The position numbers and the translations under genes were made by a program. Shown piece by piece: positions 1 through 7,218 of a DNA stretch of 14,818 nt (position 1 is its first letter; every line of letters begins with the position of its first letter). The notes under the pieces are model-generated. The model made no database searches and had not been told where the DNA came from. It saw only the letters and a program-made list of their open reading frames with translations. Location of the stretch: assembly GCA_035542775.1 (NCBI GenBank), contig DATKKX010000067.1, positions 1-14,818 on the forward strand. The letters are read 5' to 3'. The stretch comes from DATKKX01 sp035542775 (GTDB taxonomy: Bacteria > Planctomycetota > Phycisphaerae > UBA1845 > UTPLA1).

Positions 1-345
1 GATGTTCAGCCGCACGAGGTCCTTTCGACGGGTTTCATAGTCCGTCGTGCCGGGCTGAAAAGCCGTCAACTGCTCGCGCTTGTCATCGATGATCTTCTTG
101 CGCTGGGCCGCTTCCGCGGCGACCGCCTCGCTCTTCCTGCGGATCTTGTCGTTGAGGTCTTTGATCTGATCGCACTCCGCGAATATCCGTACGAGGTCCA
201 GGACCGCGAGGGAGTGCTCGCCGGCACGAGCGCCGGGCGAAGCGCTCGTCTCGGGGGTCTTGGTCTGGCCGGTGCTCTGGGCCAACCCCCAGGCGAGTAC
301 GGCGGCAAAGCAGAAAAGAACGGTGGCAGTAAGACCGCGATTCAT
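1..345 (-). CDS. OmpH/Skp-like periplasmic chaperone family protein (C-terminus outside window)
   Basis: Reading the minus strand from the ATG at 345 gives 115 residues with no stop before the window edge, so the C-terminus is missing. Residues 1-24 (MNRGLTATVLFCFAAVLAWG...) form a signal peptide: a short basic start, then a hydrophobic core. A polar Ser/Pro/Gly linker follows. The mature part then opens with AVLDLVRIFAECDQI (about 47-61), the beta strand and helix start typical of the OmpH/Skp family. After it comes a charged helical stretch rich in Lys, Arg, Glu and Gln (about 62-93), which fits the coiled-coil tentacle of Skp. Skp-type proteins hold outer-membrane proteins in the periplasm; that role is inferred from family. 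The start is supported by AAGGAG at 355-360, 9 nt upstream. The neighbour at 696 is divergent, so this gene belongs to a unit extending left of the window. Confidence 0.72.
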   Translation of the reverse strand, partial: MNRGLTATVLFCFAAVLAWGLAQSTGQTKTPETSASPGARAGEHSLAVLDLVRIFAECDQIKDLNDKIRRKSEAVAAEAAQRKKIIDDKREQLTAFQPGTTDYETRRKDLVRLNI

Positions 346-419
346 ACTGAGCTTCTCCTTACAGGGTGGATGCGTCACAGGGGGCGCCGACAACGATGCC
401 GTGCGCAATGGCGATCGAT

Positions 420-439
420 GGGAAGCATTGTCGCTTCCC
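420..439. repeat. perfect 7-bp inverted repeat (hairpin)
   Basis: GGGAAGC (420-426), a six-base loop, then GCTTCCC (433-439) form a perfect stem-loop about 75 nt upstream of the OmpH-like start on the minus strand. No T-run follows on either strand, so it does not look like an intrinsic terminator. It could be a leader-RNA hairpin or a protein site; the function is unknown. Confidence 0.35.
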
Positions 440-554
440 GATTTGGAAACGCAAGCGCGGCCCATAACGGCAGAGTGGCGCAGCAGGCAGGCACGGAACC
501 GGACACTCGGCCGAGTTCAGACGGGGCGGAGATTTTCGGGCGCTCCGCCCGGCA

Positions 555-571
555 GGCTCAGGGGGTGAGCC
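555..571. repeat. perfect 6-bp inverted repeat with G5 loop
   Basis: GGCTCA (555-560), GGGGG, then TGAGCC (566-571) form a short perfect stem-loop in the leader region of the methyltransferase gene. There is no T-tract. It is short enough to be chance in GC-rich DNA. Confidence 0.2.
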
Positions 572-695
572 CCATAACTGTTCCGCAGCCGGCGGTTTTC
601 CGAAGTGTTTTCACACGCCGCGCGGCATAGCCGATAAGGAAGGAGGATTGGCATTGTGGGAGTGAAGTGGCGGGAGCCAGCCGGGAGTGAAGCAC

Positions 696-1772
696 ATGAG
701 GACCCTGGTCACATCCACATTGAAATGTCCGGTCGATGGCGCTGTTCTCGAGCCCATGTTTTCGGAGGGGAGCGAGGCACGGTGGATCTGCCCGCGCTGC
801 GCGGGTAGCTGGACCGAAGCAGAGGCAGTTGCACTCAACGATGAAGCAGCGATGGAGGCGCGAGAACGCCGGCTCGAAGGCGCCGGCGGAAGGATCGGGC
901 GATTGGCGAAATCGTCCGTGCGAGCGGCGCCGACCTCAAGAACGCTTCGCGCGGATTCCCGGCCGACAACGCCCACGAAGGAAATAGAGCGACTGATTGC
1001 CAACGTAACCCCGGTCACCAGTGAGCGGTTGTCCGCGGAGGAACTCTGGACCTTTCTGGATGCCGATGTCTGTCAGGCACTGAAGGTCGCCGCGCCGATC
1101 GAGCTCTTCTACGACGAGATCGCGGAACAGTTCGATCAGATCATGAACACGTACGACCTGGAGCGGCGGGTCGATACGATCTTCGACGTGTTGCTGGGGG
1201 ACCAGGATCTGACCGGCCGGACGCTGCTGGACGCGGGCTGCGGAACAGGGTGGTTCAGCCTGGAGGCGTGCCGGCGAGGCGCCAAGGTCACGGCACTGGA
1301 CATCGGTCCGAGACTGCTCGATCAGGTCCGCCGGAAGTGCGATGCGACGACGGTGTGCGGCGATGTTCTGGATCTGGATTTTGAGGACGGCGCATTCGAC
1401 GTGGTTATATCCTCGGAGTGCATTGAGCACACGCGGAATCCCCGCCGGGCCGTACATGAGCTGGTGCGCGTCTGCCGCCCGGGCGGCCTGATCGCAATTA
1501 CAACTCCCAATCATTTCTGGTACTGGCTGTGCGCCATTGCCAACAAGCTGCACCTTCGCCCCTATGAAGGGATTGAGAACTGGCCGCGGTGGACTGAATT
1601 CCGCCAATGGGTCGAGGAATCCGGAGGTCGAACCCTGGAGACGCGCGGCATCCACCTGTTTCCCTTCCAGCTTTCGGTTTTTCACCCGCTGCTCAAGTTC
1701 CTTGATCGATTCGGTCGTTTTCATGGTAGGTTTTGCGTAAACCAGGCAATCCTGGCCATGAAACAATGCTGA
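696..1772 (+). CDS. SAM-dependent class I methyltransferase with N-terminal zinc-ribbon-like segment
   Basis: A 358-residue protein if read from the ATG at 696. An in-frame GTG at 687 is possible, but GGGAG at 683-687 lies 8 nt before the ATG, so the ATG is preferred. Residues 11-35 hold CPVD followed by CPRC (C32, C35) and GSW, resembling a zf-TFIIB type zinc ribbon, though the second expected cysteine is Asp14. The C-terminal half is a Rossmann methyltransferase of the UbiG/Methyltransf_11 kind: motif I DAGCGTG (179-185), an acidic strand end in VTALDIG, then DGAFDVVISSECIEH and the post-motif RPGGLIAITTPNH. It should transfer a methyl group from SAM. The substrate cannot be read from sequence; the neighbourhood suggests a glycan or lipid-linked sugar. 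The stop overlaps the first possible ATG of the next gene by 7 nt, suggesting one transcript. Confidence 0.82.
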   Translation: MRTLVTSTLKCPVDGAVLEPMFSEGSEARWICPRCAGSWTEAEAVALNDEAAMEARERRLEGAGGRIGRLAKSSVRAAPTSRTLRADSRPTTPTKEIERLIANVTPVTSERLSAEELWTFLDADVCQALKVAAPIELFYDEIAEQFDQIMNTYDLERRVDTIFDVLLGDQDLTGRTLLDAGCGTGWFSLEACRRGAKVTALDIGPRLLDQVRRKCDATTVCGDVLDLDFEDGAFDVVISSECIEHTRNPRRAVHELVRVCRPGGLIAITTPNHFWYWLCAIANKLHLRPYEGIENWPRWTEFRQWVEESGGRTLETRGIHLFPFQLSVFHPLLKFLDRFGRFHGRFCVNQAILAMKQC

Positions 1773-3955
1773 CGAGCACATCTCACCGCGGAGACACGGA
1801 GGCACGGAGAAAAGCGAAGCGAGGGCATGCTCTGCCCGGCGGGCCGGAGGAGCGGCGACCGGTTCCCGATCGCCAGGCGGATGCCGGAACCTCTCCGTCG
1901 TTGATGCCCTTCCGTGGGGGCGATGCCTCCGTCAAAAGAGGCGGGGTCTCACTTGAATCGCCGGCCTATGTCTGGCCTGCGGTACTCTTTCTAGGAGCCG
2001 GATTCGCACTCGCCAATGGCATGGGCTATGGCAGCGGTAACCTGCGGCAATACCTGCTGCATGCGCTGCACGCGCTGGATCCCACGTACCTCGCCAACGA
2101 CTGGTTCACAACGCAGACGCGGGCGCATCACACGGTTTTCAACGCCCTGGTGGTGCTGGTCGGAAGAGTCGCGCGGCTGGACGTTTCTTTCGCCGTGGCC
2201 AACGCGTTCTTCGCCGCCGCTTTCGTCATTTGCACGCATTTACTGGCGGCGAGGCTTTATCGGGCACCGATTCTCGTGACTGCGATCGTGGCGTTGTGCT
2301 GGGTTGTGGGGCCGACGACGCTGATCGGGATGACGGCCATCCTGAGCCCGTACTTCCAACCATCCACGATCGGAGCGGTTGGACTGCTCATGGGGCTGAC
2401 GTGCCTGATCTATGCGCGTCATCGCCTGGCGGGTCTGGTGCTGGGCGCGGCGGCGCTGTGCCACGTGAATTACATGGTGTGGATCGCCGTGATCGCGGCG
2501 GTAGTGGTGGCGGCCAATTTCCGAGCCATCGGTCGCAGGCAGGCCGCATTCCTGCTCATACCCATAGCGATTGCGGCGGCGTTTCACCTGCCGTTCCTGC
2601 TTGAGGGCAGATCGCCCGAGCAGGCCGCCCACTCGGCAGCGGCAGGCCGAATACTGCACGACATCTACATGCCCTACCATTCGCGGCCGCTCACCTGGGG
2701 GATTGAGCCGTTCGTCCGGTTCGCGGCGTTTCTCGCGGCGGGAGGCATCAGCCTGATCGTGGTCGGCGTGCAACGGCCGCCGGGCCGGGTCGCGGTGAGC
2801 ATCCTCGCAACGATCGCGGGCATCGTGGCGATTGGGCTTGTCCTGACGACCGCTGTGCAAGTGGACTTGATTGCGCTGCTGTTCCCGTATCGTCTGGCGC
2901 CTTTCCTGGTTCTTGCCTCGATCATCGCGGCGGCTGGAGCGATGGTGACAACCGCCCACCAGCAATCGCTTCCCGCCGGTCGGACCATCGTGTTGTGGAT
3001 CGTTCTCGGTACCTTGCTGCACTGTGCGGGAGTGAGCCGGTATGCTCTTCTCTGTGCGGGCTCCGCCACCGTGGCGCTGTTCGCCGGACGCCTGGCGAGA
3101 GATACCTCGTGCTCGACGGCGAAGATGGTCGTACTGCCGACAGCGCTCGCGGCCGGGCTTTATCTTGGCGGTGCAGGAAAGGCCGGCACGGCGTTTGTCG
3201 CCGCCGCGGTCATCGGTGCGGTGTGCTGGAAAATATGGAATCGCCGCCGCGGGAAGGCGCAGACTCATCGGTTGAACGATAACGGAACCGTCGGTCCTGA
3301 TGGGATGCTATTGCAGAGCACCGCCAGCTCTGCCACGCCAGCGAACCCCGCAGAGCGGGCTTCCCGGCGCCGAAGCCGAATCGGTGTCACCGCCAACGTC
3401 CTGTTGTTCGCCGGCCCCGTCGTGCCGCTTCTGGCGGCGGCCCTGTTGATGCAGGTCGGCTCGACCAGAAAGGACCTGACGGGCCCCCCGCCCGCAGCGG
3501 ATGAGCTTGCTCTCTACGACTGGTGCCGGGCGAAGACAGACCGAGCGGACGTGTTTATCATTCCGCCGCTGCTGGAGGAGTTCCGGCTGCAGGCCCAGCG
3601 GGCCGTGGTGATCGACTGGAAATGCATGCCCATCCTGCCGAAAGACACCGTGGAGTGGTACCGGCGCCTGGTGGACGAATGCGGAACGGAATTTGACTCA
3701 CTGCACCAAGCGCAGGCGGGTTACTGCGGCATGGACGCGGAACGGGCCGGTCGACTCGCGAGCCGGTATCGGGCGCAGTACGTGATCATCGAGCAGGCCT
3801 GCCACACGGGCGATCTGAGCGGACTGTCGTGCCTTTACCACAACTCGGCCTACGCGGTGTACGACCTTCAGGGCGGCACGCCAGCTTCGATCGCCACAAG
3901 GCCGACGGCTCCTGCAGTTGCCGATGTGGTCCGGGGTGGCGTAACATCTCATTGA
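1766..3955 (+). CDS. large polytopic membrane protein, DUF6798-like
   Basis: Up to 729 residues with roughly ten or more hydrophobic helices. The first begins near YVWPAVLFLGAGFALANG. Next comes GNLRQYLLHALHALDPTYLANDWFT-type sequence, which resembles the start of DUF6798 membrane proteins (from memory, not searched). A polar, probably cytoplasmic linker (about 3240-3375) precedes a last helix. The C-terminal soluble domain (from about 3490) holds DWCRAKT, FIIPPLLEEFRLQAQRAVVIDWK and YVIIEQA, so it ends in an extracytoplasmic or regulatory domain. A GT-C-like or polysaccharide-export role is plausible but unproven. The start is uncertain. ATG 1766 overlaps the upstream stop (ATGCTGA), which suggests coupling, but residues 1-46 translate a repeat-like stretch. 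ATG 1904 places the first helix about 20 residues in and is an equally good choice. Neither has a clear Shine-Dalgarno. Confidence 0.7.
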   Translation: MLTSTSHRGDTEARRKAKRGHALPGGPEERRPVPDRQADAGTSPSLMPFRGGDASVKRGGVSLESPAYVWPAVLFLGAGFALANGMGYGSGNLRQYLLHALHALDPTYLANDWFTTQTRAHHTVFNALVVLVGRVARLDVSFAVANAFFAAAFVICTHLLAARLYRAPILVTAIVALCWVVGPTTLIGMTAILSPYFQPSTIGAVGLLMGLTCLIYARHRLAGLVLGAAALCHVNYMVWIAVIAAVVVAANFRAIGRRQAAFLLIPIAIAAAFHLPFLLEGRSPEQAAHSAAAGRILHDIYMPYHSRPLTWGIEPFVRFAAFLAAGGISLIVVGVQRPPGRVAVSILATIAGIVAIGLVLTTAVQVDLIALLFPYRLAPFLVLASIIAAAGAMVTTAHQQSLPAGRTIVLWIVLGTLLHCAGVSRYALLCAGSATVALFAGRLARDTSCSTAKMVVLPTALAAGLYLGGAGKAGTAFVAAAVIGAVCWKIWNRRRGKAQTHRLNDNGTVGPDGMLLQSTASSATPANPAERASRRRSRIGVTANVLLFAGPVVPLLAAALLMQVGSTRKDLTGPPPAADELALYDWCRAKTDRADVFIIPPLLEEFRLQAQRAVVIDWKCMPILPKDTVEWYRRLVDECGTEFDSLHQAQAGYCGMDAERAGRLASRYRAQYVIIEQACHTGDLSGLSCLYHNSAYAVYDLQGGTPASIATRPTAPAVADVVRGGVTSH
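1781..1810. repeat. interspersed GGAGACACGGAGGCACGG-type repeat copy
   Basis: The stretch contains CACCGCGGAGACACGGAG followed at once by GCACGGAG, a short internal tandem of the ACGGAG unit. Very similar sequence (accacagagacacagaggcacagag and GC-rich variants) recurs in many bacterial genomes; this is recalled, not searched. A GGGCA/TGCCC hairpin follows at 1823-1837. Such copies normally lie between genes, which argues that the coding region here starts downstream, at 1904. Confidence 0.5.
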
Positions 3956-4027
3956 CTCCTGCAATCTGTGGCGGCGCCGACGCTTTGTGGCAGAGCGGCA
4001 TTTGACTTCCATCGACGCAGGGAAGCT

Positions 4028-4918
4028 ATGGTCAACGCCCTGACTGTTGACGTCGAAGACTATCACAGCATCTTCTCGCGCGACTGGCTCGGAAGGGACA
4101 TGAAGCCTACTCGCGCGGTCGTCGACAACACCTCGCGATTGCTGGAGATGATCGCCGAGCGGCATCTTCGCGGCACTTTTTTTATTCTCGGCGAAGTTGC
4201 CGAGGCGTTTCCAGAGCTGGTTCGCGATATCGCCGCCGCCGGACACGAGCTCGGCGTCCATGGCTACTACCACCGGCAGGTGTTCAAGCTGACCCCGGCG
4301 CAATTCCGGGACGCAGTCGGCAAAGCGAAGTCGCTTATCGAGAACATCATTGGCTCGCCCGTGCTGGCGCATCGCGCCCCGGCGTTCTCGATCATCCCGG
4401 AAACCAAGTGGGCCTTCGAGGTCCTCGCGGAGTTGGGGTTTCGCTACGATTCCAGCGTGTGCCCGATCCACGGCAAGCGCTATGGATGGCCGGGGTTTCC
4501 GCCGGACATCCACGAGATGGCCCTCGATGATGGTCGGACGTTGATCGAGGCCCCCCTTTCCTTCGTGAGCCTGCTGGGTAAGAAGCTGCCGGCCTGCGGG
4601 GGCGGATATCTGCGGCACTTCCCGGCCTTCTATACGGACTGGGCTTTTCGGCAGGTGCAGCGAAGCCGGCCAGCGATCTTGTACGCTCATCCTTACGAAA
4701 TCGAGCTGAACGTACCTCCGCCGGACACGTCCGGCTTACCGGCGGCGGCGGCCCGCCGCGCTCGCCGCTTTCACAAGCTGCAACTGCGGAACCGCAAGAC
4801 GGTCGAGGGGAAGCTCCGCCGCGTGCTGGCCCGGTATGAGTTTGCGCCGCTGGGAGAGGTAATCAACCAGGTCCTGAGGAATCCTGGCGCCCCAGAACCT
4901 CGCGCTTCTCGGCGATGA
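4028..4918 (+). CDS. NodB-type polysaccharide deacetylase, XrtA/PEP-CTERM-associated type
   Basis: A 296-residue cytosolic-looking protein with no signal peptide. The start MVNALTVDVEDY is the hallmark opening of the polysaccharide deacetylases found in XrtA/PEP-CTERM exopolysaccharide loci (DUF3473 type), which fixes the start at 4028 rather than the upstream GTG at 3968; AGGGA lies at 4019-4023. Motifs seen: DVED (8-11) for the catalytic Asp and metal ligand, GHELGVHGYYH with H78 and H82 as metal ligands, HRAPAFSI (115-122), GGGYLRHFP (191-199) and AHPYE (220-224) with the late catalytic His221. The family removes N-acetyl groups from amino sugars of exopolysaccharide or its lipid-linked precursor. 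No exosortase is in the window. The gene follows the membrane-protein gene by 72 nt on the same strand, and its last 56 nt overlap the convergent epimerase gene. Confidence 0.9.
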   Translation: MVNALTVDVEDYHSIFSRDWLGRDMKPTRAVVDNTSRLLEMIAERHLRGTFFILGEVAEAFPELVRDIAAAGHELGVHGYYHRQVFKLTPAQFRDAVGKAKSLIENIIGSPVLAHRAPAFSIIPETKWAFEVLAELGFRYDSSVCPIHGKRYGWPGFPPDIHEMALDDGRTLIEAPLSFVSLLGKKLPACGGGYLRHFPAFYTDWAFRQVQRSRPAILYAHPYEIELNVPPPDTSGLPAAAARRARRFHKLQLRNRKTVEGKLRRVLARYEFAPLGEVINQVLRNPGAPEPRASRR

Positions 4919-5855
4919 TCAGCTTGAGCATTTCGTTCAGATCGGTCTTGGGTTCGTAGCCGACCGCTTGCCTGATGCGATCCAGGCAGGGCACGCGGCG
5001 CATCATGTCGTCGAAGGGGCGGCCGTAGGCCTCCTGGTAGGAGAGGTACTTCTTCTGGCTCTTGCTTCCCGTCATCCGGATGATTCTGTCGGCCAGCTCT
5101 TCGATGGTGATTTCCTCCGTGGAGCCGATGTTGTAGACCCGGCCGGCGGCACTCTTGTTGTTCATCAGATCTATCACCGCGCCAACGACGTCGCCCACAT
5201 AGCCGAAGCAGCGGGACTGCTTTCCCGTACCGTAGATCGCGATCGGCTCGTTCTTCAGAGCCCGCTCCACGAAACGCGGCACGACCATGCCATACTGGCC
5301 GGTCTGTCTAGGACCGACGGTGTTGAAAAACCGGGCCACAACCACAGGCAAGCCGTACTGCTCGTGGTAGGCGAGGCCCAGGAACTCATCTATCGCCTTC
5401 GAGCAGGCGTACGACCATCGCGAGTACTTGGTCGATCCGAGCACGGTATCGTCGTCCTCGCGGAAGGGCACGTTCTCGCTCTTGCCGTACACCTCGCTGG
5501 TGGAGGCCATCAGCACCGGCTTACGAAACTTGTTAGCGGTGGCCAGAACCACCTCGCTGCCGTGGATGTTGGTCTCGATGGTATGGACCGGCTGGTCGAC
5601 AATGAGCTGGACGCCGACGGCCGCGGCGAGGTGGAATACCACGTCACATTCCGCGATCAGGACGTGAAGCGTGTGAGGATTGCGGACGTCGTCATAGACG
5701 AACTGGAATCTCGCATCGTTGACCACGTTCGAGAGATTCCGCATTCTGCCGGTGCTCAAGTTGTCCAGGGCCACCACTTCGTGCCCCGTCCGCAACAATC
5801 GTTCCGCAAGGTGCGAGCCGATGAATCCCGCCCCGCCGGTAATTAATGCTCTCAT
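4863..5855 (-). CDS. NAD-dependent epimerase/dehydratase (extended SDR, sugar-nucleotide)
   Basis: A 330-residue extended short-chain dehydrogenase. The NAD-binding glycine motif GGAGFIG is at 7-13, with acidic Asp31 in ALDNLSTG. HLAAAVG (about 75-81), STSEVYG (118-124) with the active-site Ser/Thr, and Y149-x3-K153 (YACSK) complete the catalytic set. ARFFNTVGPRQ and GYVGDVVGAVIDLM follow as in UDP-sugar and GDP-sugar enzymes, with an extended-SDR C-terminal domain. The likely reaction is epimerisation, dehydration or decarboxylation of a nucleotide sugar; the STSEVYG region resembles UDP-glucuronate decarboxylases, but the exact substrate is not fixed. The start codon is at 5853-5855 with only a weak AGGCAG upstream. 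The gene probably supplies a sugar to the surface-glycan genes that it meets tail to tail. Confidence 0.88.
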   Translation of the reverse strand: MRALITGGAGFIGSHLAERLLRTGHEVVALDNLSTGRMRNLSNVVNDARFQFVYDDVRNPHTLHVLIAECDVVFHLAAAVGVQLIVDQPVHTIETNIHGSEVVLATANKFRKPVLMASTSEVYGKSENVPFREDDDTVLGSTKYSRWSYACSKAIDEFLGLAYHEQYGLPVVVARFFNTVGPRQTGQYGMVVPRFVERALKNEPIAIYGTGKQSRCFGYVGDVVGAVIDLMNNKSAAGRVYNIGSTEEITIEELADRIIRMTGSKSQKKYLSYQEAYGRPFDDMMRRVPCLDRIRQAVGYEPKTDLNEMLKLIIAEKREVLGRQDSSGPG

Positions 5856-6144
5856 GGTATGCTGCCTGTCTGACGTCCCTGGGTCTCGTGAAGCAGAAAC
5901 ACGACCAGATCATACGGCGGGCAGCGGCCCATTGGTACGCAGGGTCGCTTGACGCCGCCGGAAACGCGGCGGGGCCACCGGGCCTGCGCATGTTGCTGGA
6001 GCACTCGTGCGGACGGACGAGAGAAAGGTCGGCGCAAATCCACAAGGTCGGTACGTAATTGCTTGCGCCGGTGATAGTTAGATGAATTCCGCCACAGAGG
6101 GCGGGCCAACTTCCCCGGGCTGATCGCGCGCGATCGAGCAGAGG
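5856..6144. other. intergenic region between two minus-strand genes
   Basis: 289 nt lie between the YdjM-like gene's stop and the epimerase start. The stretch holds a 14-bp perfect palindrome (6122-6135) just past the YdjM-like stop, and a CGCCGC/GCGGCG stem-loop (5953-5971). A TATGAT hexamer (minus strand, 5909-5914) could be a -10 for the epimerase gene, but no good -35 accompanies it. No T-tract terminator and no credible small gene were seen. Confidence 0.4.
6122..6135. repeat. 14-bp perfect palindrome
   Basis: GATCGCGCGCGATC is self-complementary over 14 bp with no loop, 9 nt beyond the stop codon of the YdjM-like gene. It could be the base of a transcript-end hairpin or a protein-binding site. 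No T-run follows on the minus strand. Confidence 0.3.
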
Positions 6145-7218
6145 CTAGTCCGTGGTGCCGCGATCTTGAATGTTCGCCAGTAAGAACCGCGCGTACCTCT
6201 TGGCTTCGGCAGGCGAACGGTCATTGATGACCTGCTCCAGGAGTTCCCGGGCCCGCTCGGGCTGATAGTGGGCCGTACCCCGCAGGCACGAATGGGCGTA
6301 CAGACGGCCGAGCCAAGCTCTCGCCCACCAAGGCTGGTCGGTGATCGCCAATCCACGCATAAGCGTCGCTTCTGCGGCCGCGTAGTCCTTGTCGCGGCGC
6401 TGGCATTCGCTCAGCCATATGTAAGCGGCCAGATTCTGCGACCGCGTGGGAGCGGCTATCACACGCCGGTACATTGCGGCGGCCTCCGGATAGGCCCCTT
6501 GGCGGTCCAGTTCCCGGGCTTGCTCGTAGAGGCGCCCGGCCCACAATTCCACAGCCAGCAATGCAAACACAGGCAGGACGGGCACGAGGTTCCACAGCGA
6601 TTTCGGCCGCAGGTCTCGCCGGATCATCAGCAGGCCGTGCAGCCCGGCCAAAACATACACCGGCATCCACACGGCGGGATTTCGGGTGATGGAGGCGAAG
6701 ATGGCGAGGGCGACGAGGACCCTCGCCGCGGCCCGGCCGCTGCGGGGACAATCCGCTCTTCGTGATGCCTGGAGCAGCCAGACACAGATGAAAAGGAGAC
6801 CATACAGCCAGGCCTCCGCCAGCACGGAGGTATACAGGCTCGGCGATTCCGTTGCCGCCTGGCCCTGATAAGCATCGGCCAGGGTAACGCGCACGAGATG
6901 GTCATCGAGCAGAAGGTGACTGAAAATCGCCAGCACCACCAGCAGATACGGCCATGGCTTGCGCAGCCGGGCGAAGATCGCCAGGCCGAGACATACGACC
7001 GCGCCGATGCCGGCCGTAAGGACCGGTGAGTTGGTGAGATAGTGGTGATCGAAGTAGCCCGGGGCCGCCAGGATGATTCCCCATTCAACGATGTCCACGA
7101 GGTGGCCCATCAGGACCATGAAGCCGGGCCAGGCATTGCGGAGCGCCCCGCCGCGCGACTTTGCATCGGCCAGCCCTCCGATTGAAAGTCCCGCGAACGT
7201 ATGGCCTACCGTGGCCAT
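6145..7218 (-). CDS. YdjM-like membrane protein (DUF457 type) with C-terminal TPR region
   Basis: A 357-residue protein. The N-terminal half (1-150) is hydrophobic and follows the plan of YdjM/DUF457 membrane-bound metal-dependent hydrolases: GHTFAGLSIGG at the start (H6), GHLVDIVEW (H39, D42), DHHYLTNSPVL (H58, H59) and FSHLLLDDHL (H101, D105, D106). The usual PDLDH and HRGxTH motifs are altered, so activity is uncertain. More helices span about 135-150, 166-196 and 210-224. From about 226 to 350 there are TPR-like helical repeats (YEQARELDRQGAYPEAAAMY, AAAEATLMRGLAI, RARELLEQVI). The start at 7218 is firm: AAGGAGG (7223-7229) lies 4 nt upstream, and the gene overlaps the stop of the TMTC-like gene by 13 nt, so the two are probably co-translated. 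Confidence 0.72.
   Translation of the reverse strand: MATVGHTFAGLSIGGLADAKSRGGALRNAWPGFMVLMGHLVDIVEWGIILAAPGYFDHHYLTNSPVLTAGIGAVVCLGLAIFARLRKPWPYLLVVLAIFSHLLLDDHLVRVTLADAYQGQAATESPSLYTSVLAEAWLYGLLFICVWLLQASRRADCPRSGRAAARVLVALAIFASITRNPAVWMPVYVLAGLHGLLMIRRDLRPKSLWNLVPVLPVFALLAVELWAGRLYEQARELDRQGAYPEAAAMYRRVIAAPTRSQNLAAYIWLSECQRRDKDYAAAEATLMRGLAITDQPWWARAWLGRLYAHSCLRGTAHYQPERARELLEQVINDRSPAEAKRYARFLLANIQDRGTTD

Larger units (their letters stand above)
346..695. other. intergenic region between divergent genes
   Basis: About 350 nt separate the OmpH-like gene (minus) from the methyltransferase gene (plus). It must hold the promoters of both, but no convincing sigma70 -35/-10 pair was seen. It contains two perfect short inverted repeats (420-439 and 555-571). 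A strong AAGGAGG-like purine run at 640-646 precedes no good start in the methyltransferase frame. The short open frames across this stretch look random in composition and are not called as genes. Confidence 0.5.

Noticed and set aside
214..630. Plus-strand open frames in the leader region of the methyltransferase
   Set aside because: They overlap the signal-peptide end of the OmpH-like gene, have no recognisable family and no good ribosome binding site.
346..695. Search for a riboswitch or tRNA in this and the other long intergenic regions
   Set aside because: Only short stem-loops were seen; no cloverleaf, cobalamin-box or other conserved riboswitch core could be recognised by eye.
2240..3268. 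Minus-strand frame of over 340 codons opposite the DUF6798-like gene
   Set aside because: Rich in Arg, Asp, His and Gln with no domain, and fully opposite a membrane protein with clear helices.
4968..5846. Plus-strand frame of about 290 codons opposite the epimerase
   Set aside because: Antisense of a gene with full SDR motifs; no domain of its own.
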